A stretch of DNA of 15,353 nt from Thermoplasmatota archaeon (GCA_023379355.1 JAMCUD010000115.1:1-15353); one strand, 5' to 3'; numbered from the stretch's first letter, positions 5,328 through 13,281 are shown. A program made the numbers and translations. Notes: generated from the letters alone by a model not told the origin.

Positions 5328-5612
5328 ATGAGCATAAGAAGAGTGGTGCTTGACGTGGACAAGAGCCTGAACAGGCCTACACTTGTTGACCTGGTAGAAT
5401 CAATAGAAAAGGTTCCAGGGGTTGAAGCGGTCAATGTAAGCGTTACTGAAATGGACATGGAAACCATGGGCACCAACATAACAGTGGAGGGTGTGGGCAT
5501 TGATTACGACAAACTTATCAACACAATTGAGGACAGCGGGGCTGTGATCCATTCAGTTGATGAAATTGTTGCTGGAAAAAGGATTATAGAGAGCATTAGG
5601 CGGGACTATTGA
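5328..5612 (+). CDS. DUF211 family protein (COG1888)
   Basis: 94 residues with the layout of the archaeal DUF211 family: MSIRRVVLDVDKSLNRPTL at the N-terminus, then the ferredoxin-like beta-alpha-beta pattern (LVDLVESIEKVPGVEAVNVSV) and ITVEGVGIDYDKLINTIEDSG near 50-70. The C-terminal part (SVDEIVAGKRIIES) is also typical. The length is normal. The fold resembles small ACT/HMA-like regulatory or metal-binding domains; the biochemical role of the family is not established. The gene has a strong SD and its TGA overlaps the TTG start of the VIT-like transporter by 4 bases, so the two are translationally coupled. A role as a cytoplasmic partner or sensor for the transporter is inferred from this context. 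Confidence 0.88.
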   Translation: MSIRRVVLDVDKSLNRPTLVDLVESIEKVPGVEAVNVSVTEMDMETMGTNITVEGVGIDYDKLINTIEDSGAVIHSVDEIVAGKRIIESIRRDY

Positions 5613-6133
5613 AGTACAGTCTTCTGTTTCCATCCACAATTGGACTTGCTGATGGGATAATCACTGCACTTGTGCTTGTAACTGGAAGTATACTCAACGG
5701 CCAGGGGATTGGCCCTGGACTTTCGGAAAGGGTCGCATTTGGATCAGCATTCGTGGGGACCTTCAGTTTCTTTATTGCGGAATATTCGCGTTTGAGGGGT
5801 GAAATTAACAAGACTTCAAGGCAGTTGAACCTCTCATCGCCAAGGCTGCTCCTTAAGGGCAAGATTGGAAGGGATATATTCACTGAAGCAATAGTGGGTA
5901 CAGCTCTTTCTGGTGTCTGTGGCTTCATCGGGGCCGGAATACCTCTCTTTATAAACTACCTTTTTCCCAGATATGGTTATGTTCCAATCATTACGGCAAT
6001 ACTGGCCATGGGGGCACTTGGGGCTGGAATTGGAAGGGCTGTGTCCGGCAGATATATCCTCTGGATAGTGACCATGCTCATACTGGCAACCATAATTGCC
6101 ATTGTGGGAAATTTCCTGCGGATAGTTCCTTAG
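5609..6133 (+). CDS. VIT/CCC1-like membrane protein, putative iron/manganese transporter
   Basis: 174 residues and about five membrane helices (about 8-30, 42-60, 92-115, 122-143, 148-171). The first helix carries LADGIITALVLVTG, matching the 'SDGL...' signature of vacuolar iron transporter (VIT1/CCC1) proteins with the transport Asp at residue 15. The second helix ends AEYSRLRGE, matching the 'GEYVSV.SQ.E' turn of the family. Small, Gly-rich last helices (GALGAGIGRAVSG) complete the fold. The cytoplasmic metal-binding insert of eukaryotic VIT is short here. The closest description is the archaeal TIGR00267-type subgroup. The start is TTG, overlapping the DUF211 stop (TTGA). Metal (Fe2+/Mn2+) export or sequestration is expected from the family; the substrate is not shown. 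Confidence 0.8.
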   Translation: MKYSLLFPSTIGLADGIITALVLVTGSILNGQGIGPGLSERVAFGSAFVGTFSFFIAEYSRLRGEINKTSRQLNLSSPRLLLKGKIGRDIFTEAIVGTALSGVCGFIGAGIPLFINYLFPRYGYVPIITAILAMGALGAGIGRAVSGRYILWIVTMLILATIIAIVGNFLRIVP

Positions 6134-6197
6134 TACAGAATAAAAGCCTTCATTTATAGCGTTCAAAACCAGCTTTACTAATGAAAGTATTATTAAC

Positions 6198-6800
6198 ATG
6201 GTTGTGTTATTTGTACGATGTAAAATGGGACCTCTACCGCCTTTGGCAGTTGGATTCTTTGGCCTTGGAACCGGATACTACATCTATGGTGGATGGGAGT
6301 TTTTCGGCATACCCAGGGACAACAGTGAAAAAGTAAGCAAAGTGATAGGACAGTGGGGAATATGGATGCCCGGATTCATGCAGTTTCTAGCTGGAACATA
6401 CCTGTTTCTGGGACTGACTATTTTCAATGCATTCCAGGCCACCCCTGTACTGTATATGGCAGCATTTGCATTCACATCGTACGGTGTCCACTGGTTTGCA
6501 CTGGGATTAAACAAGTACTACAGCGGGGACACTACTGTTGATGGATACATGGCTATTGCCTTCCTCTGGATAAGCATAACTGGGGCTTTTGTGTTCTTCA
6601 AAGCTGGAGACTATCCGGTAACTGCACTGTTCATACTTCTTGCCCTTGTTTATATCTCAGATATTCCAGCAAGCCTGCTGCATTCCCACACTTGGGTAAG
6701 GGTAAAGGGATTCTGGCACCTTGTCACAGGAACATGGCTCATGTACCTCATGTTTGCGGCTGCCACAACTTTCGCACTTGGAATGAATCTACCACTCTGA
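6198..6800 (+). CDS. Acetate/succinate transporter family protein (AceTr; GPR1/FUN34/SatP)
   Basis: 200 residues with six hydrophobic helices and the general layout of the AceTr family: the N-terminal GPLPPLAVGFFGLGTGYYIY stretch stands where NPAPLGL is usual. A second helix (MQFLAGTYLFLGLTIFNAF) follows, and the C-terminal pair includes GFWHLVTGTWLMYLMFA. Family members move acetate or succinate with protons across the cytoplasmic membrane; in an acidophile, uptake or detoxification of weak acids is a real need. The signature motif is altered, so the substrate may differ. The ATG at 6198 adds an odd MVVLFVRCK prefix. The ATG at 6225 is an alternative that would begin MGPLPP and sits about 34 bases after an AT-rich TATTATTA (about 6187-6195). 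The gene appears monocistronic and is followed by T-runs. Confidence 0.75.
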   Translation: MVVLFVRCKMGPLPPLAVGFFGLGTGYYIYGGWEFFGIPRDNSEKVSKVIGQWGIWMPGFMQFLAGTYLFLGLTIFNAFQATPVLYMAAFAFTSYGVHWFALGLNKYYSGDTTVDGYMAIAFLWISITGAFVFFKAGDYPVTALFILLALVYISDIPASLLHSHTWVRVKGFWHLVTGTWLMYLMFAAATTFALGMNLPL

Positions 6801-6802
6801 AA

Positions 6803-6851
6803 TTTTTTAACACCTATCACATTTTTATCATTTTTAAACTGAAAATTTTTT
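6803..6851 (+). terminator. T-run transcription terminator region
   Basis: Just after the stop of the AceTr gene there are four T-tracts: T6 (6803-6808), then TTTTT in two places near 6822-6836, then T7-8 near 6846. Oligo-T tracts are the usual archaeal termination signal. The last tract also overlaps the TATA-like region of the following gene. Confidence 0.5.
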
Positions 6852-6854
6852 TAC
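6843..6854 (+). promoter_or_regulatory. AT-rich TATA-like box of the molybdoenzyme gene
   Basis: AATTTTTTTACA is centred about 26 bases before the ATG at 6875. No SD is visible, so a leaderless message is likely. The sequence is a weak TATA match and partly a T-run. Confidence 0.35.
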
Positions 6855-6874
6855 ACCGTCTGCATCAGTGAATC

Positions 6875-7483
6875 ATGGAAGAACAGGTCCCAGAGGGGCA
6901 GAGATATATTGAAAAATTCATCCTCTATTCGGCTCTTGATGAACCGGATGTGGACATAGACTCATACACACTCACAGTTTTTGGGCAAACAGAGAAAAGG
7001 CTTTCATTTTCATACAGGGATCTTATGGAAATGGAACACATTGGCTATACAAAGGATTTTCACTGCGTTACCGGATGGAGCATAAGGGATGTAAAATGGG
7101 AAGGGGTGAACCTCAGAAAACTCATTGAGATGGCAAAACCGCAGGGAGATCCAAAATGGGTCATGTTTCACTGCATGGACGAATATTCCACGCCCGTTCC
7201 CTTCGAGGATGCAATGGGAGAAGATTCCATCATAGCCCTTCTCATGGATGGTAAGCCAATACCAAGGGAAAGCGGATTTCCAGCCAGGCCATTCATACCA
7301 CATCTGTATGGGTGGAAAAGTGCAAAATGGGTCAATGGCATAGAGGTGATGCAGGATTATGAGGATGGATACTGGGAGTTGAGGGGTTACCATTCAAGGG
7401 GGAACGTATGGGAAAATGAGAGATTCAAGAGCATTTTCGGCAGGCATCTTAAACGTTCCCCTATGAAGAAGAGGGAACAGTGA
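6875..7483 (+). CDS. Cytoplasmic sulfite-oxidase-fold molybdopterin oxidoreductase (COG2041)
   Basis: 202 residues covering the oxidoreductase molybdopterin-binding domain. The motif DFHCVTGWS contains the expected Mo-coordinating cysteine, C64. Further family landmarks are FHCMDEYSTPVP (98-109), LLMDGKPIPRESGFPARPF (122-140), HLYGWKSAKWV (143-153) and YWELRGYHSRGNVWENERF (166-184). The protein resembles the small MsrP/YedY-like and archaeal COG2041 proteins rather than full sulfite oxidase: it has no heme and no dimerisation domain. It has no Tat signal peptide, unlike MsrP, so it should act in the cytoplasm. The substrate is unknown (sulfite, sulfoxides or others). It converges on pckG with only 10 bases between the stops. 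Confidence 0.87.
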   Translation: MEEQVPEGQRYIEKFILYSALDEPDVDIDSYTLTVFGQTEKRLSFSYRDLMEMEHIGYTKDFHCVTGWSIRDVKWEGVNLRKLIEMAKPQGDPKWVMFHCMDEYSTPVPFEDAMGEDSIIALLMDGKPIPRESGFPARPFIPHLYGWKSAKWVNGIEVMQDYEDGYWELRGYHSRGNVWENERFKSIFGRHLKRSPMKKREQ

Positions 7484-7493
7484 ATCTTATTCT

Positions 7494-9365
7494 TCAGTTC
7501 TTTTCCAGCCTCTCCTTCATGGCATAGTAAGCTTTCCAGAGATCGTCCGGAAATCTTTCTCCAAAGGATTCCAGGAACGGTTTTGTTGCCTTTATCTCTT
7601 CAAGGTAGGCTTTACTGTCTACCTTCAAGAGTTCTTCCATAACCTTTTTGTCAACCTTTCCAGAGTCAAATGTTTCCACATTGGGTACAAAACCTATGGG
7701 TGTTTTCACCGCATCCCCTATCTCCCCATGTACTCTTCCGCTTATCCATTTGAGAACATATGTGTTGTAACTGTATCCAGGCCACATGAATTTTCCATCC
7801 CCATTCCTCCTGAACCAGTTCACGTTGAATATTCTTGGGGGGGCATTGAGTCTTCTTCCCATATCAAGATGATGCTGGAAGTAGTCTGCCATATTGTATC
7901 CCACAAAGGGGCGGTTGGCCATTGGATCATTTCTCAATACTCCAACCTTCCCTTCAGCAGCTGCTGTGGTTTCCACTCTCTGCATTGCACCAATGAGCAC
8001 CCCCTCCTCCCATGAGTATGCCTCATACACAAGAGGAATAAGGTCTCCACGTCTTCCACCATAGAGGAACGCTGATACCGGTACACCATTGCCATTTTCG
8101 TATTCCTTTGAAAGGTGGGGGTACTGGCTTATTGGTGAGGTGAATCTTGAGTTCGGATGAGCTGCATTTCCCTCACCGGTATAGGGTTTCCCGAGCCAGT
8201 CTGTTATATTGCCAGGTCTTGCGTCCATGCCTTCCCAGTAGGGATTCATGTCACCGTCAACGGCAACATTTGTGAATATTGTATTTTTCCTTATTGAAAC
8301 CATTGCATTTGGGTTTGTTCTGTAGCTTGTCTGGGGAGCCACACCAAAGAAACCATATTCAGGGTTGATTCCCATAAGCCTTCCATTCTGGGGATGCATC
8401 CATGTAATGTCATCACTTATGAGCCAGCTCTTCCACCCTTCCTTAGCAAGTTCCTCAGGAGGCTCGATCATGGAAAGATTTGTCTTCCCGCTTGAACTGG
8501 GAAAGGCGCCGCTGATATATGTTATACGGCCGGAGGGTTCCTCAAGCCCAATGAGCATCATGTGTTCTGCCATCCATCCTTCATTCCTGGCCATGCTTGT
8601 TGCAATCCTCAGTGCGTGGCACTTTTTGCTGAGGAGGGCGTTCCCGCCGTAGTTTGAATTCAGGCTAATGATAAGTCCCTGTCCCCTGTTTTCATCGGGA
8701 AAATGGCAGATGTACCGGTTGCTTGGTATGAGATCCATGGTGGAATGGATGCCCACGGTCATCCTGTTGGTCTCTGCCATCCTCTCAAGTGCAGCAGTCC
8801 CAGTTCTTGTGATTATATTCAGGTTTACAACCACATAGGGGCTATCTGTTATTTCAATGCCTCCCATACCATATCTGGAGTCCATTGGACCGAGCCAGTA
8901 AGGTACAACATACATGGTCTTGCCGGCCATTGCACCTTTCAGGAGTGTGAAAAGCCTTGAATATGCCTCTGAGGTGTGCATCCAGTTATTTGTTGGGCCA
9001 GCATCATCCCTTGTTCCAGAGGTGCATATGTAAGTATCCTTCTCTGTTCTGGCAACATCATTGGGATTGCTTCTGTACAGGTACGAGTTGGGATAATTTT
9101 TTGGATTGAGCTGCAAAAGGGACCCTTCATCCAACAGCATCCCTATGAGATCATTCTGTTCTTTTTCAGTTCCCCTTATGAAGACAATTTTTTCAGGTCT
9201 TGCATGGCTAGCCACAAGGGCGACAATGCTGCTTATCCTGTCAGCGAAACCATTATTATATACGCTGATCCTTGTAGAGAGTGCATTCGCATCAGCTTCT
9301 TTCACATATTTCCCGTATAATTCCTGATCCAGGAGATCCCCGGGCAGGTCTTCTGTAGTAAACAT
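7494..9365 (-). CDS. pckG: Phosphoenolpyruvate carboxykinase (GTP)
   Basis: 623 residues, the usual length of GTP-type PEPCK, which converts oxaloacetate and GTP to PEP, CO2 and GDP at the entry to gluconeogenesis. Landmarks in order: YGGNALLSKKCHALRIA (239-255) with the metal-binding Lys, EGWMAEH (262-268) with metal ligand H268, P-loop GAFPSSSGKTN (286-296), kinase-2 SDDITWM (317-323) with D318/D319, and GFFGVAPQTS (338-347). NPNAM, FNVNWFRR and WPGYSYNTYVLKWI follow. The reactive P-loop Cys of most GTP-PEPCKs (FPSACGKTN) is Ser here (S292). A TATA-like box (9385-9396, minus strand) lies 25 bases before the ATG, so the gene is leaderless and divergent from the helicase-nuclease. Together with the acetate-family transporter nearby it suggests growth on organic acids or peptides. 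Confidence 0.97.
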   Translation of the reverse strand: MFTTEDLPGDLLDQELYGKYVKEADANALSTRISVYNNGFADRISSIVALVASHARPEKIVFIRGTEKEQNDLIGMLLDEGSLLQLNPKNYPNSYLYRSNPNDVARTEKDTYICTSGTRDDAGPTNNWMHTSEAYSRLFTLLKGAMAGKTMYVVPYWLGPMDSRYGMGGIEITDSPYVVVNLNIITRTGTAALERMAETNRMTVGIHSTMDLIPSNRYICHFPDENRGQGLIISLNSNYGGNALLSKKCHALRIATSMARNEGWMAEHMMLIGLEEPSGRITYISGAFPSSSGKTNLSMIEPPEELAKEGWKSWLISDDITWMHPQNGRLMGINPEYGFFGVAPQTSYRTNPNAMVSIRKNTIFTNVAVDGDMNPYWEGMDARPGNITDWLGKPYTGEGNAAHPNSRFTSPISQYPHLSKEYENGNGVPVSAFLYGGRRGDLIPLVYEAYSWEEGVLIGAMQRVETTAAAEGKVGVLRNDPMANRPFVGYNMADYFQHHLDMGRRLNAPPRIFNVNWFRRNGDGKFMWPGYSYNTYVLKWISGRVHGEIGDAVKTPIGFVPNVETFDSGKVDKKVMEELLKVDSKAYLEEIKATKPFLESFGERFPDDLWKAYYAMKERLEKN

Positions 9366-9384
9366 CTCATATCACTATTGGATA

Positions 9385-9396
9385 CTTATTTTAAGG
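9385..9396 (-). promoter_or_regulatory. TATA box of pckG
   Basis: CCTTAAAATAAG on the minus strand is centred 25 bases before the pckG ATG, giving a leaderless transcript. Upstream of it, TGATC (9414-9418) and GATCA (9426-9430) form a dyad with a 7-base spacer, a possible regulator site in the 151-base divergent interval. Confidence 0.55.
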
Positions 9397-9485
9397 TTTT
9401 CACTTTTCCATCGTGATCAATGTACGATCATCAGCGAACTTTTTCAAATTTCCTGGAGATAGGGGTAAGAAAAAGTATGAGAAAA

Positions 9486-9494
9486 CTAATTATT
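9486..9494 (+). promoter_or_regulatory. TATA-like box of the helicase-nuclease gene
   Basis: CTAATTATT is centred about 27 bases before the ATG at 9517, and no SD is present. This fits a leaderless message divergent from pckG. Confidence 0.4.
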
Positions 9495-9516
9495 GGGTTA
9501 AAGCTTTAATCAACCT

Positions 9517-12219
9517 ATGAATACGGGGAGAAACTCAACAGTTGAGATCATAGTTGCCAACCCTGGAACCGGGAAGACAACAACTCTGGCAAGAAAAGTG
9601 GCTTCACTTCTGAAAGAGGGGGTAAGCGAGAACAGTATCCTCTGCATCACTTTTACCGAAAAGGCTGCAGAACATATGCTCCGAAGCATTGAAAAAGAGA
9701 TCCGGCAACAGGGTCTGACCGGGGTGGATATTTTCGGCATAAGGGTTTCAACCTTTCACAGCTATGCCATGCACTATCTGAAGGAAAGGGGTATTTCTCC
9801 CAGGCTGGTTGGCAATAACTACCTCCGTTATTCAATTTACAGAAGCGTCATGGAGAGAAACGTTTTCAACTATCAGTCAGAATACATCATAGAACAGATG
9901 ATACCAAAAATTGAGAATGCCATAAGGTACCTGAAAAGTTTCGGAATTCTCCCCCACCAGATTGTAGCGGAAAAATGCATTCCAGACCTTCAGGAAATGT
10001 ACAACCAGGAGGGTGTTTCCAATGCCACGCCTGAAGAGGTTACTGCTTTCCTTTCATACTTCATAGATATATTCAGGGATTATGAGGAGAGAAAAAACAG
10101 AGATGGCATGATGGATTTCAACGACCTCCTCATTAAATTTCTGGAGATCTATGCAGAAAAACCCGTGAGGTACACCCATGTGCTTGTGGATGAACTTCAG
10201 GACGTGAACGATCTTGAAGCGGAAATTGCAATGCTATCAGGTGATCATGTTTTTCTCGTGGGAGACAGGAAACAGGCTATATTCGGGTTTCAGGGCGGTT
10301 CACTTTCAAATTTCCAGATGTTCATGGAGGGAGAGGGAACAGTAGTTTCAAAGCTCGGCATGAATTACAGGAGTACTAAGAAGATCGTGGAATATTCGGG
10401 GGAATATTACAAACTCTGTTCTCCCCAGGTGGCGGAGGAGCTTGAAGAATTCAGGGCTTTTTACCAGGAAGAGGGTGAGGACATTGATATGTGCATCACA
10501 AAAGACCCTTACGGCGTTGTCATATCAAGGATAGAGGAAGAACTACCATGGCTTGAGAAAACGGGGGCCAAACTGGCTGTGCTGGTCCGGACAAACCCAC
10601 AGATGGAGGAACTGATCAAGCTTCTTACGGAAAGAGATATACAGTTTTCCAGCACAATTTCCGGCAGCATGATTAGCACTGCCAGAAGAGACATTCTCAC
10701 AATGATCAGGGGGATATTTTCATCTGAACCTGAGGATATGGTAAACTCGCTTTTCACCCCCTTTTCAGGGGTCAGCATGAGAGAAGCATTCAATATTTCC
10801 CAGGCAAGGAGGAAGGACAGACTGGATGCCGATGCACTGAAGAAACTTATAAGCGAGAAGGGTGGAGTCACGGCAAGGGAGTTCACTGCCGGAAACCTCA
10901 TGGAGTTCTTTGACGATGTTGTAATCCCCGTTTCCATCACAATGGGCAAGGCATACTTCAATTCGGCAGTTGCAATAAAACAGGGAATCATTGAATATTT
11001 CGAAATTGGTGGAGAAAAGACAATGGATGAGATGATGGATTTCCTCTCATTCTGTGACTACGGCAGCGATGCCGGGGACACAGCCTCAAATGTGATTCTT
11101 TCAACGGTGCACAAGGCAAAGGGCCTGGAATTTGATGAGGTTATATACATACCAACCGGAGAGGGAAAAAAGAGGAGTTTCATCGACGTTGTCATGCATT
11201 CAATATTGAAGGGGACCACTGGGAAGGATTCAAGGGGAGACCTGGATCAGGAGGATGTAAGGGTTGACTTTGTGGCATTCACAAGGGCAAAGAAAAAGCT
11301 CTCCATTGTAAAGAAACCAACAAACGGGAATCGCTTCTATATAGAGGGAAAAACCATATTGAAAGATCCCCCTGAAACAGTTTCAGGGAGACAGCAGAGA
11401 AAACTTTACGATGAAGCCTATGCACTGTTTTTAAGCGGAAATCCAGAGGCATCCAGGTCTTTGCTTGAGGAAAGGAAGAAATGGGTCAGGGAGGCCGTAG
11501 CTTCTTATTTTCAGGGACTTAATAGCATTTCGTTCAGCATGGTATCCACATCCACAAAACCCTTTGAATTCCTGAAGAGATATGTGCTGGCAATACCTCT
11601 AACCACAAAAGCCCTTTCCAGAGGAACAAGGATACACAAGATTGCAGAAGACCTGTTTACAGTGGAACCGGAAGTCAGTGAAGAGGACAAAGTTTATTTT
11701 GAAAACATAAAGCGTATTCACGGGGAGATTGAGAATAAATATTCAATGAAGCAGATCGAGGCTGAGAAGAACATGCAGATGGATCTTGAGAAGGCATTTC
11801 CAGAAATGAAGGAAGCTGATGGACTTACATTCAACGGCAAAATTGACGCAGTATTCTCCGATGGATCTGGGAACAACCATCTCATACTTGACTACAAAAC
11901 TGACAGGACAGCGGACTATGCTTCGGAACACAGGCAACAGCTATCTGTATACAGAAGGATATACTCTGTTGGGACAGGAATTCCTGAGAGCAGGATAAAG
12001 GTAGCACTTGGGTACGTGAGCCTCAGGGGGACAGTGAATACCGGTAAAATTGATTACCGTCTTGATGACACTGATCCCAGGCCCAGTGCAATGGATACTT
12101 TCAGGAAGCATCTGGGGGAACTCATCCATTACAGGAATGACCCTGAATATTTCATAGAGGCACTGATGTCCAGAGAGGAGGACGACACCCTTTATAGATA
12201 TATGATAAGATATATCTGA
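9517..12219 (+). CDS. UvrD/AddA-like superfamily 1 helicase fused to a PD-(D/E)XK nuclease
   Basis: A 900-residue protein with a complete SF1A helicase core: Walker A ANPGTGKTT (14-22), motif Ia ITFTEKAAEHM, Walker B VLVDELQD (222-229; D225, E226), motif III GDRKQAIFGFQGG (249-261), motif IV MNYRST, motif V STVHKAKGLEF (529-539), motif VI VAFTRAKKKL (586-595). The C-terminal 200 residues form a RecB-type nuclease: RGTRIH with H707, GKID with D777, LDYKTD with D792 and K794, and QQLSVY (807-812), i.e. the H/D/DxK/Q-xxx-Y catalytic set. No C-terminal cysteine cluster is present, so no AddB-type Fe-S cluster. The likely role is ATP-driven unwinding and trimming of DNA ends in recombination repair. 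It is shorter than AddA (about 1200 aa) and no addB neighbour is seen. It has its own promoter. Confidence 0.92.
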   Translation: MNTGRNSTVEIIVANPGTGKTTTLARKVASLLKEGVSENSILCITFTEKAAEHMLRSIEKEIRQQGLTGVDIFGIRVSTFHSYAMHYLKERGISPRLVGNNYLRYSIYRSVMERNVFNYQSEYIIEQMIPKIENAIRYLKSFGILPHQIVAEKCIPDLQEMYNQEGVSNATPEEVTAFLSYFIDIFRDYEERKNRDGMMDFNDLLIKFLEIYAEKPVRYTHVLVDELQDVNDLEAEIAMLSGDHVFLVGDRKQAIFGFQGGSLSNFQMFMEGEGTVVSKLGMNYRSTKKIVEYSGEYYKLCSPQVAEELEEFRAFYQEEGEDIDMCITKDPYGVVISRIEEELPWLEKTGAKLAVLVRTNPQMEELIKLLTERDIQFSSTISGSMISTARRDILTMIRGIFSSEPEDMVNSLFTPFSGVSMREAFNISQARRKDRLDADALKKLISEKGGVTAREFTAGNLMEFFDDVVIPVSITMGKAYFNSAVAIKQGIIEYFEIGGEKTMDEMMDFLSFCDYGSDAGDTASNVILSTVHKAKGLEFDEVIYIPTGEGKKRSFIDVVMHSILKGTTGKDSRGDLDQEDVRVDFVAFTRAKKKLSIVKKPTNGNRFYIEGKTILKDPPETVSGRQQRKLYDEAYALFLSGNPEASRSLLEERKKWVREAVASYFQGLNSISFSMVSTSTKPFEFLKRYVLAIPLTTKALSRGTRIHKIAEDLFTVEPEVSEEDKVYFENIKRIHGEIENKYSMKQIEAEKNMQMDLEKAFPEMKEADGLTFNGKIDAVFSDGSGNNHLILDYKTDRTADYASEHRQQLSVYRRIYSVGTGIPESRIKVALGYVSLRGTVNTGKIDYRLDDTDPRPSAMDTFRKHLGELIHYRNDPEYFIEALMSREEDDTLYRYMIRYI

Positions 12220-12228
12220 AAAGTTCAA

Positions 12229-12239
12229 TTATATATAAA
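12229..12239 (+). promoter_or_regulatory. TATA box of the M48 protease gene
   Basis: TTATATATAAA is centred about 28 bases before the ATG at 12262 and is one of the best TATA matches in the window. It starts 9 bases after the helicase stop, so the protease gene is transcribed independently and is probably leaderless. Confidence 0.6.
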
Positions 12240-12261
12240 GGGAAATGCAAGGGAAAAATTC

Positions 12262-13281
12262 ATGGATCAGGAATACAGTAGTGGGGAGACAGGTGCCAGC
12301 GCCAGGATAAGGCCAATTCCAATATTCCGTATTGTTTTCATTGTAGATCTGATGATCTCAATGTTTTCCATTGTAATCATTGGATTTTACTCGTACCTGT
12401 GGTATATCGTTGAAATTGCGGCAATTATGGCCGTGTATACTGCAGGTGCAGTGGCCCATTTCAATCTTTATACAAGAAAGCAAAACCCCCGGAGGAAATT
12501 TTCCCATTTTTATGGGAGAGGATTATCTGCGGCCATTCCTGCGCTTATAAGTTTCTTCAGTGCATCGGTATTTCATCTCCACATCATCACTGGAATAAGG
12601 GAAGGGGCGATTATTCTGCTTATTATCTCAAACATATTGTTCGCACTTTTCATCCTCTTTCCATTCGTGAGGCAGTGGAGAATTGAAAGAGGAAAGGACA
12701 GGACACTGACAAGGGTCAAAGATTGGTCTCTGGAACCCCTGCAGACGAGATTGAGGGCAGCCAGATGTGGAGAACCATTGCTATATGTGAAGAATCTCAG
12801 GGGAAGGAAGATCGCCAATGCTTCACAGGTGGGAATCACAAGACCAGTCATAATAATGACCGATTTCCTCTATGAAAACATGATGGAAACCCACCTGTCT
12901 GCAATACTCGGGCATGAAATGGGCCATTTTGTGAACCGAGATGCATTCAGGTCAATACTGTTGTTTACTGTTCCAGCTTTTTTAGCACTGGATTCCTTCC
13001 TGTACGCCATGGTGGATCCTTCAACTATATGGTTTATCGTCCTGGCAGCCTTCTCTGTCTTTGAGGTTGTTGATCTGTTACTGATTTTCCCATGGTCCAG
13101 GAGAAGGTCTGAGTTCAACGCTGACAGATTTGTGGGTAAGAAACTCCAACTGGCCGGCGACATGGTATCTGCACTTGAGGCCCTTGTAACTATTAATGGC
13201 CGTCCTCCTGAATACCGGTTTTTCTCATCCAGGACGCATCCAAGCATCGAACAGAGAATGCGCGTTTTAGAGGAGCACTGA
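12262..13281 (+). CDS. HtpX-like M48 family membrane zinc metalloprotease
   Basis: 339 residues. Four N-terminal membrane helices (about 21-43, 45-67, 88-108, 113-137) precede a soluble stretch. The zinc site LGHEMGHF has H218, E219 and H222. Two more helices (about 232-252 and 255-278) separate it from the third ligand in RRSEFNADRFVGKK (E284), which matches the ExxAD motif of M48 proteases. The protein ends with the usual RTHPSIEQRM motif (RxxHPSxExR) that closes the HtpX/Ste24-type domain. It should act in the cytoplasmic membrane with its active site facing the cytoplasm, degrading misfolded membrane proteins. HtpX itself has fewer N-terminal helices, so this belongs to a longer archaeal subgroup; I therefore give no gene symbol. 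It is transcribed from a strong TATA box 28 bases upstream. Confidence 0.9.
   Translation: MDQEYSSGETGASARIRPIPIFRIVFIVDLMISMFSIVIIGFYSYLWYIVEIAAIMAVYTAGAVAHFNLYTRKQNPRRKFSHFYGRGLSAAIPALISFFSASVFHLHIITGIREGAIILLIISNILFALFILFPFVRQWRIERGKDRTLTRVKDWSLEPLQTRLRAARCGEPLLYVKNLRGRKIANASQVGITRPVIIMTDFLYENMMETHLSAILGHEMGHFVNRDAFRSILLFTVPAFLALDSFLYAMVDPSTIWFIVLAAFSVFEVVDLLLIFPWSRRRSEFNADRFVGKKLQLAGDMVSALEALVTINGRPPEYRFFSSRTHPSIEQRMRVLEEH

Noticed and set aside
5834..6199. Minus-strand 121-codon ORF
   Set aside because: It is antisense to the VIT-like gene, whose membrane helices and family motif are clear; no supporting signals.
10509..10991. Minus-strand 160-codon ORF rich in Ser, Leu and Ile
   Set aside because: It is antisense to the helicase core with no promoter. 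Its apparent hydrophobicity is the reverse reading of Glu/Lys-rich helices.
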